A DNA stretch of 64,000 nt from Tellurirhabdus rosea (GTDB lineage: Bacteria; Bacteroidota; Bacteroidia; Cytophagales; Spirosomataceae), in the NCBI RefSeq assembly GCF_026278345.1, contig NZ_CP111085.1, positions 5,424,501 to 5,488,500 of the forward strand, read 5' to 3'. Each line of letters begins with the position of its first letter. Within the stretch, counting starts at the first letter, position 1. The translations under genes were made by a program, and so were the position numbers. The notes below the pieces were generated by a model, which saw only the letters and a program-made list of their open reading frames with translations, was not told where the DNA came from and ran no database searches. Of the stretch, positions 42,247 to 49,694 are shown in pieces.

Positions 42247-43044
42247 TTACTTGACCTCTACCTGTCGTTCGTGACCCGTCTCGAATTCCGGGCTGACCAC
42301 CTTGGCCGGGCGCATTTTGATGATGCCTGCTTTCGACAGCAGCCGGATGATCGGATACGTCGGGTCGAATTCCCACCAGCGGGCCCCAAAATTGGCATCG
42401 TTGGGACGTTTGTGGTGGTTGTTCTGGAACAGTTCGCCCATCATCAGCAGGTCGAAGACCAGCGAATTTTTGGATCTATCGTGGTTATCGAAGTTGGCGT
42501 AGCCGTATTTGTGTCCGCTCCAGTTGACGATGGCACCGTGGATAGGCCCCATTAGGAAGTGAATCGGCAGCAGGAAGAAAAACGCCCAGTGCATATCCAG
42601 ATAGAGGAAAGCGAAGACGTAAAAAAGACCGTACAGAACGCCCCACCCGACCCGGGAAACCCAGGAATCCCCGATTCTCTCGATCAGGTGCCACTCCGGA
42701 TAATTCCGGTCGAACTGCCGCTCGACGGGCCGTTTGCGGTGCAGAACGGCGTTGTAGAGATCCTTTGTTTTCCACATCATCGTAAAAATGTTCTTCGTAT
42801 GATGCGGCGAATGAGGGTCTTTTGGCGTATCGCTGAACGCGTGGTGCATCCGGTGCAGGACCGCGTAAGCCCGGGGGCTCAGGTACGACGACCCCTGCGA
42901 GAGGTACGTCAAAAAATAGAAAAAGCGCTCCCACACCTTGCTCATGGTGAACATTTTATGGGCAGCATAGCGGTGCAGGAAGAAGGTCTGGCAAAAAAGA
43001 GACAGATACCAGTGCGCCAGAAAGACAAAAATGACAATTGCCAC
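42247..43044 (-). CDS. Acyl-CoA/fatty acid desaturase
   Basis: 265 residues from a GTG at 43044 (MAIVIFVFLAHWYLSLF). The frame opens to a TTG at 43107, but a perfect promoter box (43105-43112) covers that codon, so the later start is chosen; no ATG lies between. Three histidine boxes are present: HRYAAH (first), HRMHH (second) and QNNHH (third), the di-iron ligands of membrane delta-9 type desaturases. Four or so hydrophobic helices. Introduces a double bond into acyl chains for membrane fluidity. Confidence 0.88.
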   Translation of the reverse strand: MAIVIFVFLAHWYLSLFCQTFFLHRYAAHKMFTMSKVWERFFYFLTYLSQGSSYLSPRAYAVLHRMHHAFSDTPKDPHSPHHTKNIFTMMWKTKDLYNAVLHRKRPVERQFDRNYPEWHLIERIGDSWVSRVGWGVLYGLFYVFAFLYLDMHWAFFFLLPIHFLMGPIHGAIVNWSGHKYGYANFDNHDRSKNSLVFDLLMMGELFQNNHHKRPNDANFGARWWEFDPTYPIIRLLSKAGIIKMRPAKVVSPEFETGHERQVEVK

Positions 43045-43104
43045 AGGGACTAAGAGGGTTAATTGTACAGAACTAAAGACAAATAAGATTGCAGGGCAGA
43101 TAAG

Positions 43105-43112
43105 CAAAGTTA
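43105..43112 (-). promoter_or_regulatory. Candidate promoter of the desaturase gene (TAACTTTG)
   Basis: Perfect TAnnTTTG on the minus strand, 60 bp before the GTG start. Confidence 0.5.
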
Positions 43113-43171
43113 CCTATTTTACAACAAAGTCGGCCCGAATGTTTTACTTTTTATAAATTTTTCGGGTTGGC

Positions 43172-43831
43172 TCAGTACACCGTCGTGGCGTACTGGAGCA
43201 GGTTGGCGCCCATCCGCAGGGCCTGCTGACGGACCTCTTCCGGGTCATTATGTACGCTCTGGTCTTCCCAGCCGTTGCCCAGATCGCATTCGAAGCTATA
43301 ATAGCACACCAGCCGACCTTCCCATATGAGGCCAAAACCCTGCGGGGCCTTGCCGTCGTGTTCGTGTACTTTTGGAAGGCCGTTGGCAAAGCGAAACTTC
43401 TGGTTGTAGACCGGATGGTTGAACGGAAGTTCGATAAACGAAAGCTCCGGAAACACTTTTTTCATCTCGCGGCGGATAAATTTGTCCAGCCCATAGTTGT
43501 CGTCGATATGCAGAAAGCCGCCCGACATCAGGTAGCGGCGCAGGTTCTGCGCCTCGGCATCGGTAAATACGACGTTTCCGTGACCGGTCATATGCACGAA
43601 CGGGTACGAAAAAAGCTCTGGGCTGCCCACCTCCACAATATCCTCTTCCGGAAAGATATTCATCCGCAGGTTTGAATTGGCAAACCGGATCAGGTTTGGC
43701 AACGACGTTTTGTTGGCGTACCAGTCGCCGCCGCCGCCGTACTTCAGTTTGGCAATTTTGTACGAATACTGAGCTGAAGCCGCCGTAGGCAGGCCAATCG
43801 CAAGGAGCAGAAAGAATAGTAGTCGTTTCAT
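43172..43831 (-). CDS. DUF4159 secreted protein
   Basis: 219 residues. Signal peptide MKRLLFFLLLAIGLPTAASA, then the DUF4159 pattern: YGGGGDWYANKTSLPNLIRF, LFSYPFVHMTGHGNVVFTD, LMSGGFLHIDDNYGLDKFI and GLIWEGRLVCYYSFECDLGNGW. The fold is related to glutamine-amidotransferase-like domains; no enzyme activity is known. It starts 9 bp after rsmE, so it is the last gene of that run. Confidence 0.87.
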   Translation of the reverse strand: MKRLLFFLLLAIGLPTAASAQYSYKIAKLKYGGGGDWYANKTSLPNLIRFANSNLRMNIFPEEDIVEVGSPELFSYPFVHMTGHGNVVFTDAEAQNLRRYLMSGGFLHIDDNYGLDKFIRREMKKVFPELSFIELPFNHPVYNQKFRFANGLPKVHEHDGKAPQGFGLIWEGRLVCYYSFECDLGNGWEDQSVHNDPEEVRQQALRMGANLLQYATTVY

Positions 43832-43840
43832 GCGTAACGC

Positions 43841-44539
43841 TTATAACTCATTCACCAGATGCACGGTATGACAGGCGGCAAAGGCCGCCGTTTCGGTCCG
43901 CAGGCGGGTCTTCCCCAGCGTCACCGGCTTGAAACCTGACTGTAGGGCGGCCGCCAGCTCGTCTTTCGAAAAATCCCCTTCCGGTCCGATCAGCACCAGC
44001 ACGGAACCGGCAGGTCGGGCGGCTTTCAGCAGGTGGGGCGTCGGATTCTCCTCGTCCAGATGAGCTATGAACCGCTGATCGGCCGATAAGTTTAGGACTT
44101 CCCGAAAATGTTCCAGAAAAGCAAGGGCCGGCAGACGATTCTGAAGCGACTGTTTCATGGCCGCCACGGCAATCTTTTCGACCCGGTCCATTTTCAGCAC
44201 GCGCCGTTCGGAGTGTTTGCCCACAAAAAACGTCAGGCTGTCGATACCAATTTCGACAGCCTTCTCGACAAACCATTCTATTCGGTCGAGATTTTTTGTG
44301 GGAGCCACCGCCAGATGAATCTGGTACGGGCGAACCGGGTCCGTATGCTGCTGCAAAATACGGAAGGTACACCGACGCGGGTCGGCTGTTTCTATAACGC
44401 ACGCGAGCCGATTTCCTTGCCCATCCGTCACCTCGATCGGGTCACCCTTTTTCAACCGGAGTGTCTTGACGCAGTGCCGGGATTCTTCCTCCCCCAGAAA
44501 AGGCTCTGATAACGCATTAGGCTGGTAAAACAGGGGCAT
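43841..44539 (-). CDS. rsmE: 16S rRNA (uracil(1498)-N3)-methyltransferase
   Basis: 232 residues from the ATG at 44539, which overlaps the upstream stop as TGATG. N-terminal PUA-like domain (LGEEESRHCVKTLRLKKGDPIEVTDGQG), then the SPOUT trefoil-knot methyltransferase with IHLAVAPTKNLDRIEWFVEKAVEIG, SVLVLIGPEGDFSKDELAA and VTLGKTRLRTETAAFAA. It methylates U1498 in the 16S rRNA decoding centre. Translationally coupled to the acidic protein gene upstream. Confidence 0.95.
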   Translation of the reverse strand: MPLFYQPNALSEPFLGEEESRHCVKTLRLKKGDPIEVTDGQGNRLACVIETADPRRCTFRILQQHTDPVRPYQIHLAVAPTKNLDRIEWFVEKAVEIGIDSLTFFVGKHSERRVLKMDRVEKIAVAAMKQSLQNRLPALAFLEHFREVLNLSADQRFIAHLDEENPTPHLLKAARPAGSVLVLIGPEGDFSKDELAAALQSGFKPVTLGKTRLRTETAAFAACHTVHLVNEL

Positions 44540-45102
44540 CAATCTTCTTCTTCGCTTTTGAACGAATACAGGGTGTTGTCCAGTTGGACGGTCTGGTTGT
44601 TATAATCGTCAATAAACTTGAGAATGACCTCATCCGTAATTTCGTCCACGTTCAGGCTCACATCCAGGCCAATGCCGTATTCAAAGTCCCGGTCGATTTC
44701 CAGATATTCCTGAACCTGAACGGCTTCGGTTTCCTCCAGTTCCTCGATGAGTTCGGTCACGTACAGTTCAATTTCTTCGTCCAGTTCCGGATTGATCTTG
44801 TAATTCGGCTTTCGGTCTTCCGGGGCCACGTACTGCGGAAATGATTTTTTGGCCTTTTCGACGGCCATTTCATAGACCAGACTGCTGTGGTGCAGGCGGA
44901 GCGTGTAGATGATCGCGTCACAAATTACTTCCTGCCCGTTTTCATTTCCCACAAACTGGATGTGAACGCATTCGCCCGATTCCAGCATATCCACCTCCTC
45001 GTCTTCTACCTGCACATAAGGTTTCCCTTCGTTCTGGATTTCTTCTTTGAGAAGCTGGATTTCTTCCGGCTCGTAGCCTTTGTTTTTGTACGTCGCTGCC
45101 AT
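44539..45102 (-). CDS. Conserved acidic protein of unknown function coupled to rsmE
   Basis: 187 residues, strongly acidic (Glu/Asp-rich in YEPEEIQLLKEEIQNEG, DEEIELYVTELIEELEETEA and the SEEED terminus). No signal peptide or membrane segment. A central segment, VHIQFVGNENGQEVICDAIIYTLRLHHSSLVYEMA, looks like a folded beta/alpha core. I do not recognise the family. The stop overlaps the rsmE start (TGATG), suggesting co-translation and possibly a ribosome-related role, which is inference. Confidence 0.72.
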   Translation of the reverse strand: MAATYKNKGYEPEEIQLLKEEIQNEGKPYVQVEDEEVDMLESGECVHIQFVGNENGQEVICDAIIYTLRLHHSSLVYEMAVEKAKKSFPQYVAPEDRKPNYKINPELDEEIELYVTELIEELEETEAVQVQEYLEIDRDFEYGIGLDVSLNVDEITDEVILKFIDDYNNQTVQLDNTLYSFKSEEED

Positions 45103-45209
45103 GAGTGATGCGTTATTTTGTTGTCTATTCCGGAGTAGAACACAATTTCCGGGCTGCAGTTCACCAAAATGTCAAAACTACTGACTCCAGCCCGAAATCT
45201 CAACACTTT

Positions 45210-46397
45210 TCAGGCCCGCACCACCGACCCTGCCTGGTACTGCCGGACCACGGTCTGGGTGGCAAAATCGACGGCGAGCGGCAGGGCGGACAGGTTTGTG
45301 TTGAGAAGCTGGTCCTCTTTGCGGTGAATGTGAGGCATTTGTCCGTGCTCATCGAGGGCCGACAGGGTAATCGCCGGGATGCCCTCCCGCACAAACCAGA
45401 CCGTATCAAAATCGGCCGTATGCCAGGCACCAATGCTCACCTGCCCCCGAAAATTACGCTCACCCGCAATTTTCTGCGCCTGCCGAAAGAGGTCGTTGTC
45501 GTAACGGATGGACTCCACTGTGCCCGTTTTTTTGATCAGGTTCAGTTTGCCGTTCCCGAGCGTGTCGAAATTAATGACAAATGTCCGGTGGCGGGGCCAT
45601 TCCTGAATGTGGCTTTCCAGGTACTGCCGGGCCCCGATCATCCCCACCTCCTCGGCGCCGGTCAGGACGACTTCCAGGTCAAGTCCCGGTAGTCCGCACT
45701 GGCGGAGGCGCTCGGCGGTGGCCAGTGCCGCCGCCACGCCGGTAGCATTGTCGCTGGCGCCGTTGGTATAGCCGTTGAGCCAGTAGCCAAGCGTCCCGAG
45801 CAACGCCTGGAGTAGGAAATACCCGGCCAGTGCGTAGCGAATCGAAAGGAGATACTCGTTTTCCAGATCAAAAAGGTTCACCACGACCAGCCCGCTGGCC
45901 AGCAGCATCAGCAGGAGAGAAACGATCAGAGATGACCGAAAACCCCTTACCTGCCCAGAACTGTACAGCAGGGAAACGGGCGCGGTATCGTAATGGGCCA
46001 TTAGAATCACCTTCATCGCCGGCTCCGCCCCTTCTCCGGAGTCGCGCCACCGGCCGATTACATTATGCGATTGAACCAGCGGAGGCAGCAGAACGACGGG
46101 CGAAAAACGCCAGTTGAAGTAAAGCCATGCCGCGACCGTGCTGGCCCAGGTTATCAGGATGGAAAACGTTTTCAGGTACGGCAGTCCGATCAGTCCCAGC
46201 AGCAGTCCGCCGATGAGCCAGTAGACAACGGAGACGTAGGTTCGCGGAGTCTGGAAGGATTCGGTCACGACCTCCGCCCGCTGTTCCCGGAGTGCTTCCG
46301 TTAAAATCTCGCGGGCCACCCCTTCATACCGGGTGCCCGCCCCCCGGTGGGGAAGTTTAGTCAAGTCACGCAAAAAGGATTCAATCGAAAAGGCCAT
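45210..46397 (-). CDS. Membrane M28-family peptidase
   Basis: 395 residues. Two N-terminal transmembrane helices (about 56-95), then an M28 aminopeptidase-like domain: first zinc ligand in VILMAHYDTAP, bridging Asp in GASDNATGVAAAL, Glu pair in VLTGAEEVGMIG, Asp in VINFDTLGNG, last His in QMPHIHRKEDQL. Unusually, about 80 residues with two more hydrophobic helices lie between the MAHYDT and GASDN motifs. Probably an exopeptidase anchored in the inner membrane. Single gene. Confidence 0.87.
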   Translation of the reverse strand: MAFSIESFLRDLTKLPHRGAGTRYEGVAREILTEALREQRAEVVTESFQTPRTYVSVVYWLIGGLLLGLIGLPYLKTFSILITWASTVAAWLYFNWRFSPVVLLPPLVQSHNVIGRWRDSGEGAEPAMKVILMAHYDTAPVSLLYSSGQVRGFRSSLIVSLLLMLLASGLVVVNLFDLENEYLLSIRYALAGYFLLQALLGTLGYWLNGYTNGASDNATGVAAALATAERLRQCGLPGLDLEVVLTGAEEVGMIGARQYLESHIQEWPRHRTFVINFDTLGNGKLNLIKKTGTVESIRYDNDLFRQAQKIAGERNFRGQVSIGAWHTADFDTVWFVREGIPAITLSALDEHGQMPHIHRKEDQLLNTNLSALPLAVDFATQTVVRQYQAGSVVRA

Positions 46398-46526
46398 ACT
46401 TTACGGTTCCGGTTATACGAACAGAGCGCTTTGTTGAGAACGAATGTAAGCCAAAAAACAGATTAACGGCCAATCATTTGTAACTGATTTTGTTCAGTCG
46501 CAAACCAAGTAAACGATATAAAAACG

Positions 46527-46554
46527 AAAAAGCCGGTATGAATACCGGCTTTTT
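46527..46554 (-). terminator. Terminator of the SGNH esterase gene
   Basis: Perfect AAAAAGCCGGTA/TACCGGCTTTTT stem, TGAA loop, 14 bp beyond the stop. Confidence 0.88.
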
Positions 46555-46567
46555 ACGATTGTGTGGT

Positions 46568-49486
46568 TTATTTCTTTACAAACCGCAGGACTTTTAATAA
46601 GCGCCCCGCCTGGCTGATTCTTAGGAAATAGATTCCAGGAGCTGTCGAGCCTACGCTAAGCGTAGCCGATTGGTCCAGAAAACCGGGCGTGGTGACAGGT
46701 CCCATGACCTGCCCGGAACTGTTTGTTACGCTAAACGAAAGCTGTCCGGGCTGGTATCCGGCAGGAATAGCCAGCGTCAATTCTTTTTCTACCGGGTTGG
46801 GGAATATCCGGAAATCAGAAATTTCGGCCGTTCCGGTCCTGCCTTTTTCTTTGCTCGCCAGTCGCCCTCCATTAGCGCAGGTATACTGCCGGGTGCTCAT
46901 GGTAAACAACTGGGCTGAACCCGCAAAACGGGCCACGACCGTATGCTGTCCGGAGGTCTTGTAAACCGACGGTATGGCGAACTCAAAGCCATGCAGACCA
47001 TTATCATTGAGGTAAGCGCCTACGTCTGTCCGAAGTTTGTCCGCGGTCAGTGTACCGGCCAGTTGTCCATCAATGTACAGATCGACACCAATTGACGTAT
47101 TGGGCTTTGCCCGGTCGGCCGCCCAGCCCGTAATCCGGTCGCAGGAAGCATGATCCAGGTGACCTTCAGGCTGTTGATAAGCCGCAGGGGTCGGAGCTGG
47201 GGAGGGCGTCACGGGTGAATCGGTAGCCGGCGCCGTGCAGCCCCCCACCGTCTGGCCGCTGTTGCTCAGTTCCCGGCTGCTGCCGCTATAACGCACCTGA
47301 ATGGTCTGGTTGCTGTTGCGGCGGAAAGGGGCCGGAATCACAAACTCATAGCCATGCAGCCCGTTGTCATTCAGGTATGCGCCCACGTCCGCCCGGGGCC
47401 GATCAGCGACCACTGTCCCGGCCAGCTGACCATTGACATACACCTCTACGCTTATCGAAACGTTGGGCCGTGAACGGTCCGCCGCCCAGCCCGTTACCCG
47501 CTCGCAGGAAGCGATGTCCAGAAATCCTTCCGGACGCTGGTAATCACCTGTAGGTGCCGGAACCGGCGTGGGAGTCGGGGTAGGAGTTGGAGTAGCCTCT
47601 GACGGGGGTGCCTGGCACCCCCCTACTGTCTGGCCGCTGTTGCTCAGTTCCCGGCTACTCCCCGAAAAACGCACCTGAATCTGCTGGTTTCCTGCCCTGC
47701 GGTAGGCATTCGGGATTACAAACTCATAGCCATGCAACCCGTTGTCATTCAGGTATGCGCCCACGTCCGAGCGTATCTTATCGGCCCTCACCGTGCCGGC
47801 CAATTGACCATTTACGTACACATCGACACTAACCGATACATTCGGCTGGGATCGGTCAGCGGCCCATCCTGTCACCCGGTCGCAAAAACCATTGTCCAGA
47901 AAACCCTCCGGCTGTCGGTAGTTGTCCGTTGCCGAAGGGGCCGGAGCCGGGGAGGGCGTCACGGGTGAATCGGTAGCCGGCGCCGTGCAGCCCCCCACCG
48001 TCTGACCGCTGTTGCTCAGTTCCCGGCTGCTGCCGCTGTAACGCACCTGAATGGTCTGGTTGCCGTTGCGGCGGAAAGGGGCCGGAATCACAAACTCATA
48101 GCCATGCAGCCCGTTGTCATTCAGGTATGCGCCCACGTCCGCCCGCGGCCGATCAGCGACCACTGTCCCGGCCAGCTGACCATTGACATACACCTCTACG
48201 CTTACCGAAACGTTGGGCCGTGAACGGTCCGCCGCCCAGCCCGTTACCCGCTCGCAGGAAACCATCTCGACAAAGCCCTCCGGCGCTGCTGTTCCTGTCG
48301 GGTTTGGCGGGGTGGGTGTACCGGGCACAGCAGCGGTGCTCGTATACCCCGGCTGCCACGGCTGGGAAGTGTTCAGGAAGCCGGTGTTGGTAACGGCATC
48401 TGCCCACAACTGAGCGGCGCGGCGTTTTCCCTCATCGTTCAAATGAACCTGATCCGGTCGGTGCTGTGGCTCCAGTCCGGTATCATAATCCGGTCCGGGA
48501 AAACAGTTGGGTTCAGCGGCCATGCGGTTCTGCGCCTGCCGAATGGCCCAGCGGGGGTCCGTGGTAATATAGGGGGTCTGCCGGTTCACCATCACGGCCA
48601 ATGCCCCATAGTTCAAATCTACACGCGCCTGGTTGACCCAGGTCCGGTAGTATTGCAGCACCTCATCAACGTTTGTGTTGGCATGGTCGTTCTGCCCCTG
48701 GTCGGACAGGATTCCGCGAACCCCAATATCACGTATGTACTTCGTCAGCGTATTTTTTACGTTGATGTAGGGCATCCGAATATCCCAGCGGACAAAACCG
48801 TGTTCGAACCATTGCCCCTGTGATGATTTCGCCCAGTGTTCAAGACTCGTTCCCCCAAATGCCGCATTGAAAATCAAAACCGGTACGTTTAAACGCTGCG
48901 CCAGATGCTGTCCAAAAGCTCCCCAGAAGTGAGCGCTGTGCCCAAACGGTCCGATGCGGGCACCCTCTCCGAGCTGTGCATACGGCGGATTGGTTAGGTA
49001 CTGGGGATCGGCGGTACTCTCGTAAATTTGTGACAGAGGTTGTTGGATGTGATTCACCCGGTCGTCAGAAGCGGCTTCAATGGGGTTTTCATCTCCTTGG
49101 GCCACGGAATGCCCCGCCACCAGGAACACCTCTCCCACGCCAATGCGCTCGACCAGCGTGGTACCCAGTGGCGTTCCGTTGCTGCTGACGGCTCTCAGTT
49201 CGAGATTGTACCATCCGCCGCTCGCTGTGACGCCTCCCGAAAACTGGCCGCTTTCGACGGTATTGTCGATACTTTGCCAATCAATTGTGGTTTGATTGCT
49301 CCGATTAAAGAGGCGTACTTCCACCCTACCCGATTCCGAGGGACAGGTACCTCTTACCTGAATGACGGCCTCATTCTGGTTATTGCGCTGAAAAACAGTG
49401 CGCGAAGAAGGAAAACTTATCGACATCTGGGCATAAACCAGAGACGACAATAAACAGAGTAAAATACAGGTTGCGGTGCGTTGCAT
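46568..49486 (-). CDS. Secreted SGNH/sialate O-acetylesterase-like protein with four repeat modules and T9SS type A sorting domain
   Basis: 972 residues from the ATG at 49486 (MQRTATCILLCLLSSLVYAQ, signal peptide). Residues ~20-115 form a beta-sandwich; ~120-375 form an SGNH esterase with GHSVAQG (nucleophile Ser) near 125-131 and the Asp/His pair in HRPDQVHLND near 342-351. Four ~100-residue modules follow at about 402-501, 526-624, 652-751 and 773-871 (each PEGF/H..C(E/D)R(V/I)TGWAADR..PN...YLNDNGLHG(Y/F)EF), joined by Pro/Thr linkers. The last ~80 residues (FRIFPNPVEKEL..GIYFLRIS) are a type A sorting domain. Likely a surface polysaccharide-processing enzyme. Confidence 0.87.
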   Translation of the reverse strand: MQRTATCILLCLLSSLVYAQMSISFPSSRTVFQRNNQNEAVIQVRGTCPSESGRVEVRLFNRSNQTTIDWQSIDNTVESGQFSGGVTASGGWYNLELRAVSSNGTPLGTTLVERIGVGEVFLVAGHSVAQGDENPIEAASDDRVNHIQQPLSQIYESTADPQYLTNPPYAQLGEGARIGPFGHSAHFWGAFGQHLAQRLNVPVLIFNAAFGGTSLEHWAKSSQGQWFEHGFVRWDIRMPYINVKNTLTKYIRDIGVRGILSDQGQNDHANTNVDEVLQYYRTWVNQARVDLNYGALAVMVNRQTPYITTDPRWAIRQAQNRMAAEPNCFPGPDYDTGLEPQHRPDQVHLNDEGKRRAAQLWADAVTNTGFLNTSQPWQPGYTSTAAVPGTPTPPNPTGTAAPEGFVEMVSCERVTGWAADRSRPNVSVSVEVYVNGQLAGTVVADRPRADVGAYLNDNGLHGYEFVIPAPFRRNGNQTIQVRYSGSSRELSNSGQTVGGCTAPATDSPVTPSPAPAPSATDNYRQPEGFLDNGFCDRVTGWAADRSQPNVSVSVDVYVNGQLAGTVRADKIRSDVGAYLNDNGLHGYEFVIPNAYRRAGNQQIQVRFSGSSRELSNSGQTVGGCQAPPSEATPTPTPTPTPVPAPTGDYQRPEGFLDIASCERVTGWAADRSRPNVSISVEVYVNGQLAGTVVADRPRADVGAYLNDNGLHGYEFVIPAPFRRNSNQTIQVRYSGSSRELSNSGQTVGGCTAPATDSPVTPSPAPTPAAYQQPEGHLDHASCDRITGWAADRAKPNTSIGVDLYIDGQLAGTLTADKLRTDVGAYLNDNGLHGFEFAIPSVYKTSGQHTVVARFAGSAQLFTMSTRQYTCANGGRLASKEKGRTGTAEISDFRIFPNPVEKELTLAIPAGYQPGQLSFSVTNSSGQVMGPVTTPGFLDQSATLSVGSTAPGIYFLRISQAGRLLKVLRFVKK
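46874..48283 (-). repeat. Four ~300-bp tandem coding repeats in the esterase gene
   Basis: Modules on the minus strand at 47984-48283 (A), 47615-47911 (B), 47234-47533 (C) and 46874-47170 (D), spaced 363-380 bp. A and C are almost identical at DNA level over 300 bases at an offset of exactly 750 bp; B and D are more diverged. Confidence 0.9.
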
Positions 49487-49639
49487 AACGCTTAATGTTA
49501 GCTTGTACAAGTTTCCATGTCAAACTTAACAAAAAGCCTTCCCAGGAGCTAAAATGAGCGTTTTTGTTACCATAAAATTTATCATACGTTCATATATTTT
49601 ACTTCAATCGCCTTCTCTTCCCGCCGTTGCGGGGTATAA

Positions 49640-49679
49640 AAAACAAAAAGTCGCCCGGTGCCGGGCGACTTTTTGTTTT
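49640..49679 (-). terminator. Terminator of the GSIII gene
   Basis: 19-bp perfect stem (49640-49658 and 49661-49679; core AAAGTCGCCCGG) with a 2-base loop, T-rich on both strands, 15 bp past the GSIII stop. Confidence 0.9.
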
Positions 49680-49694
49680 CCAAAACTTATGCGT

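Noticed and set aside
46874-48283. Tandem repeats as a possible mobile or CRISPR-like element
   Set aside because: The repeats stay in one long reading frame and encode protein modules of the esterase.
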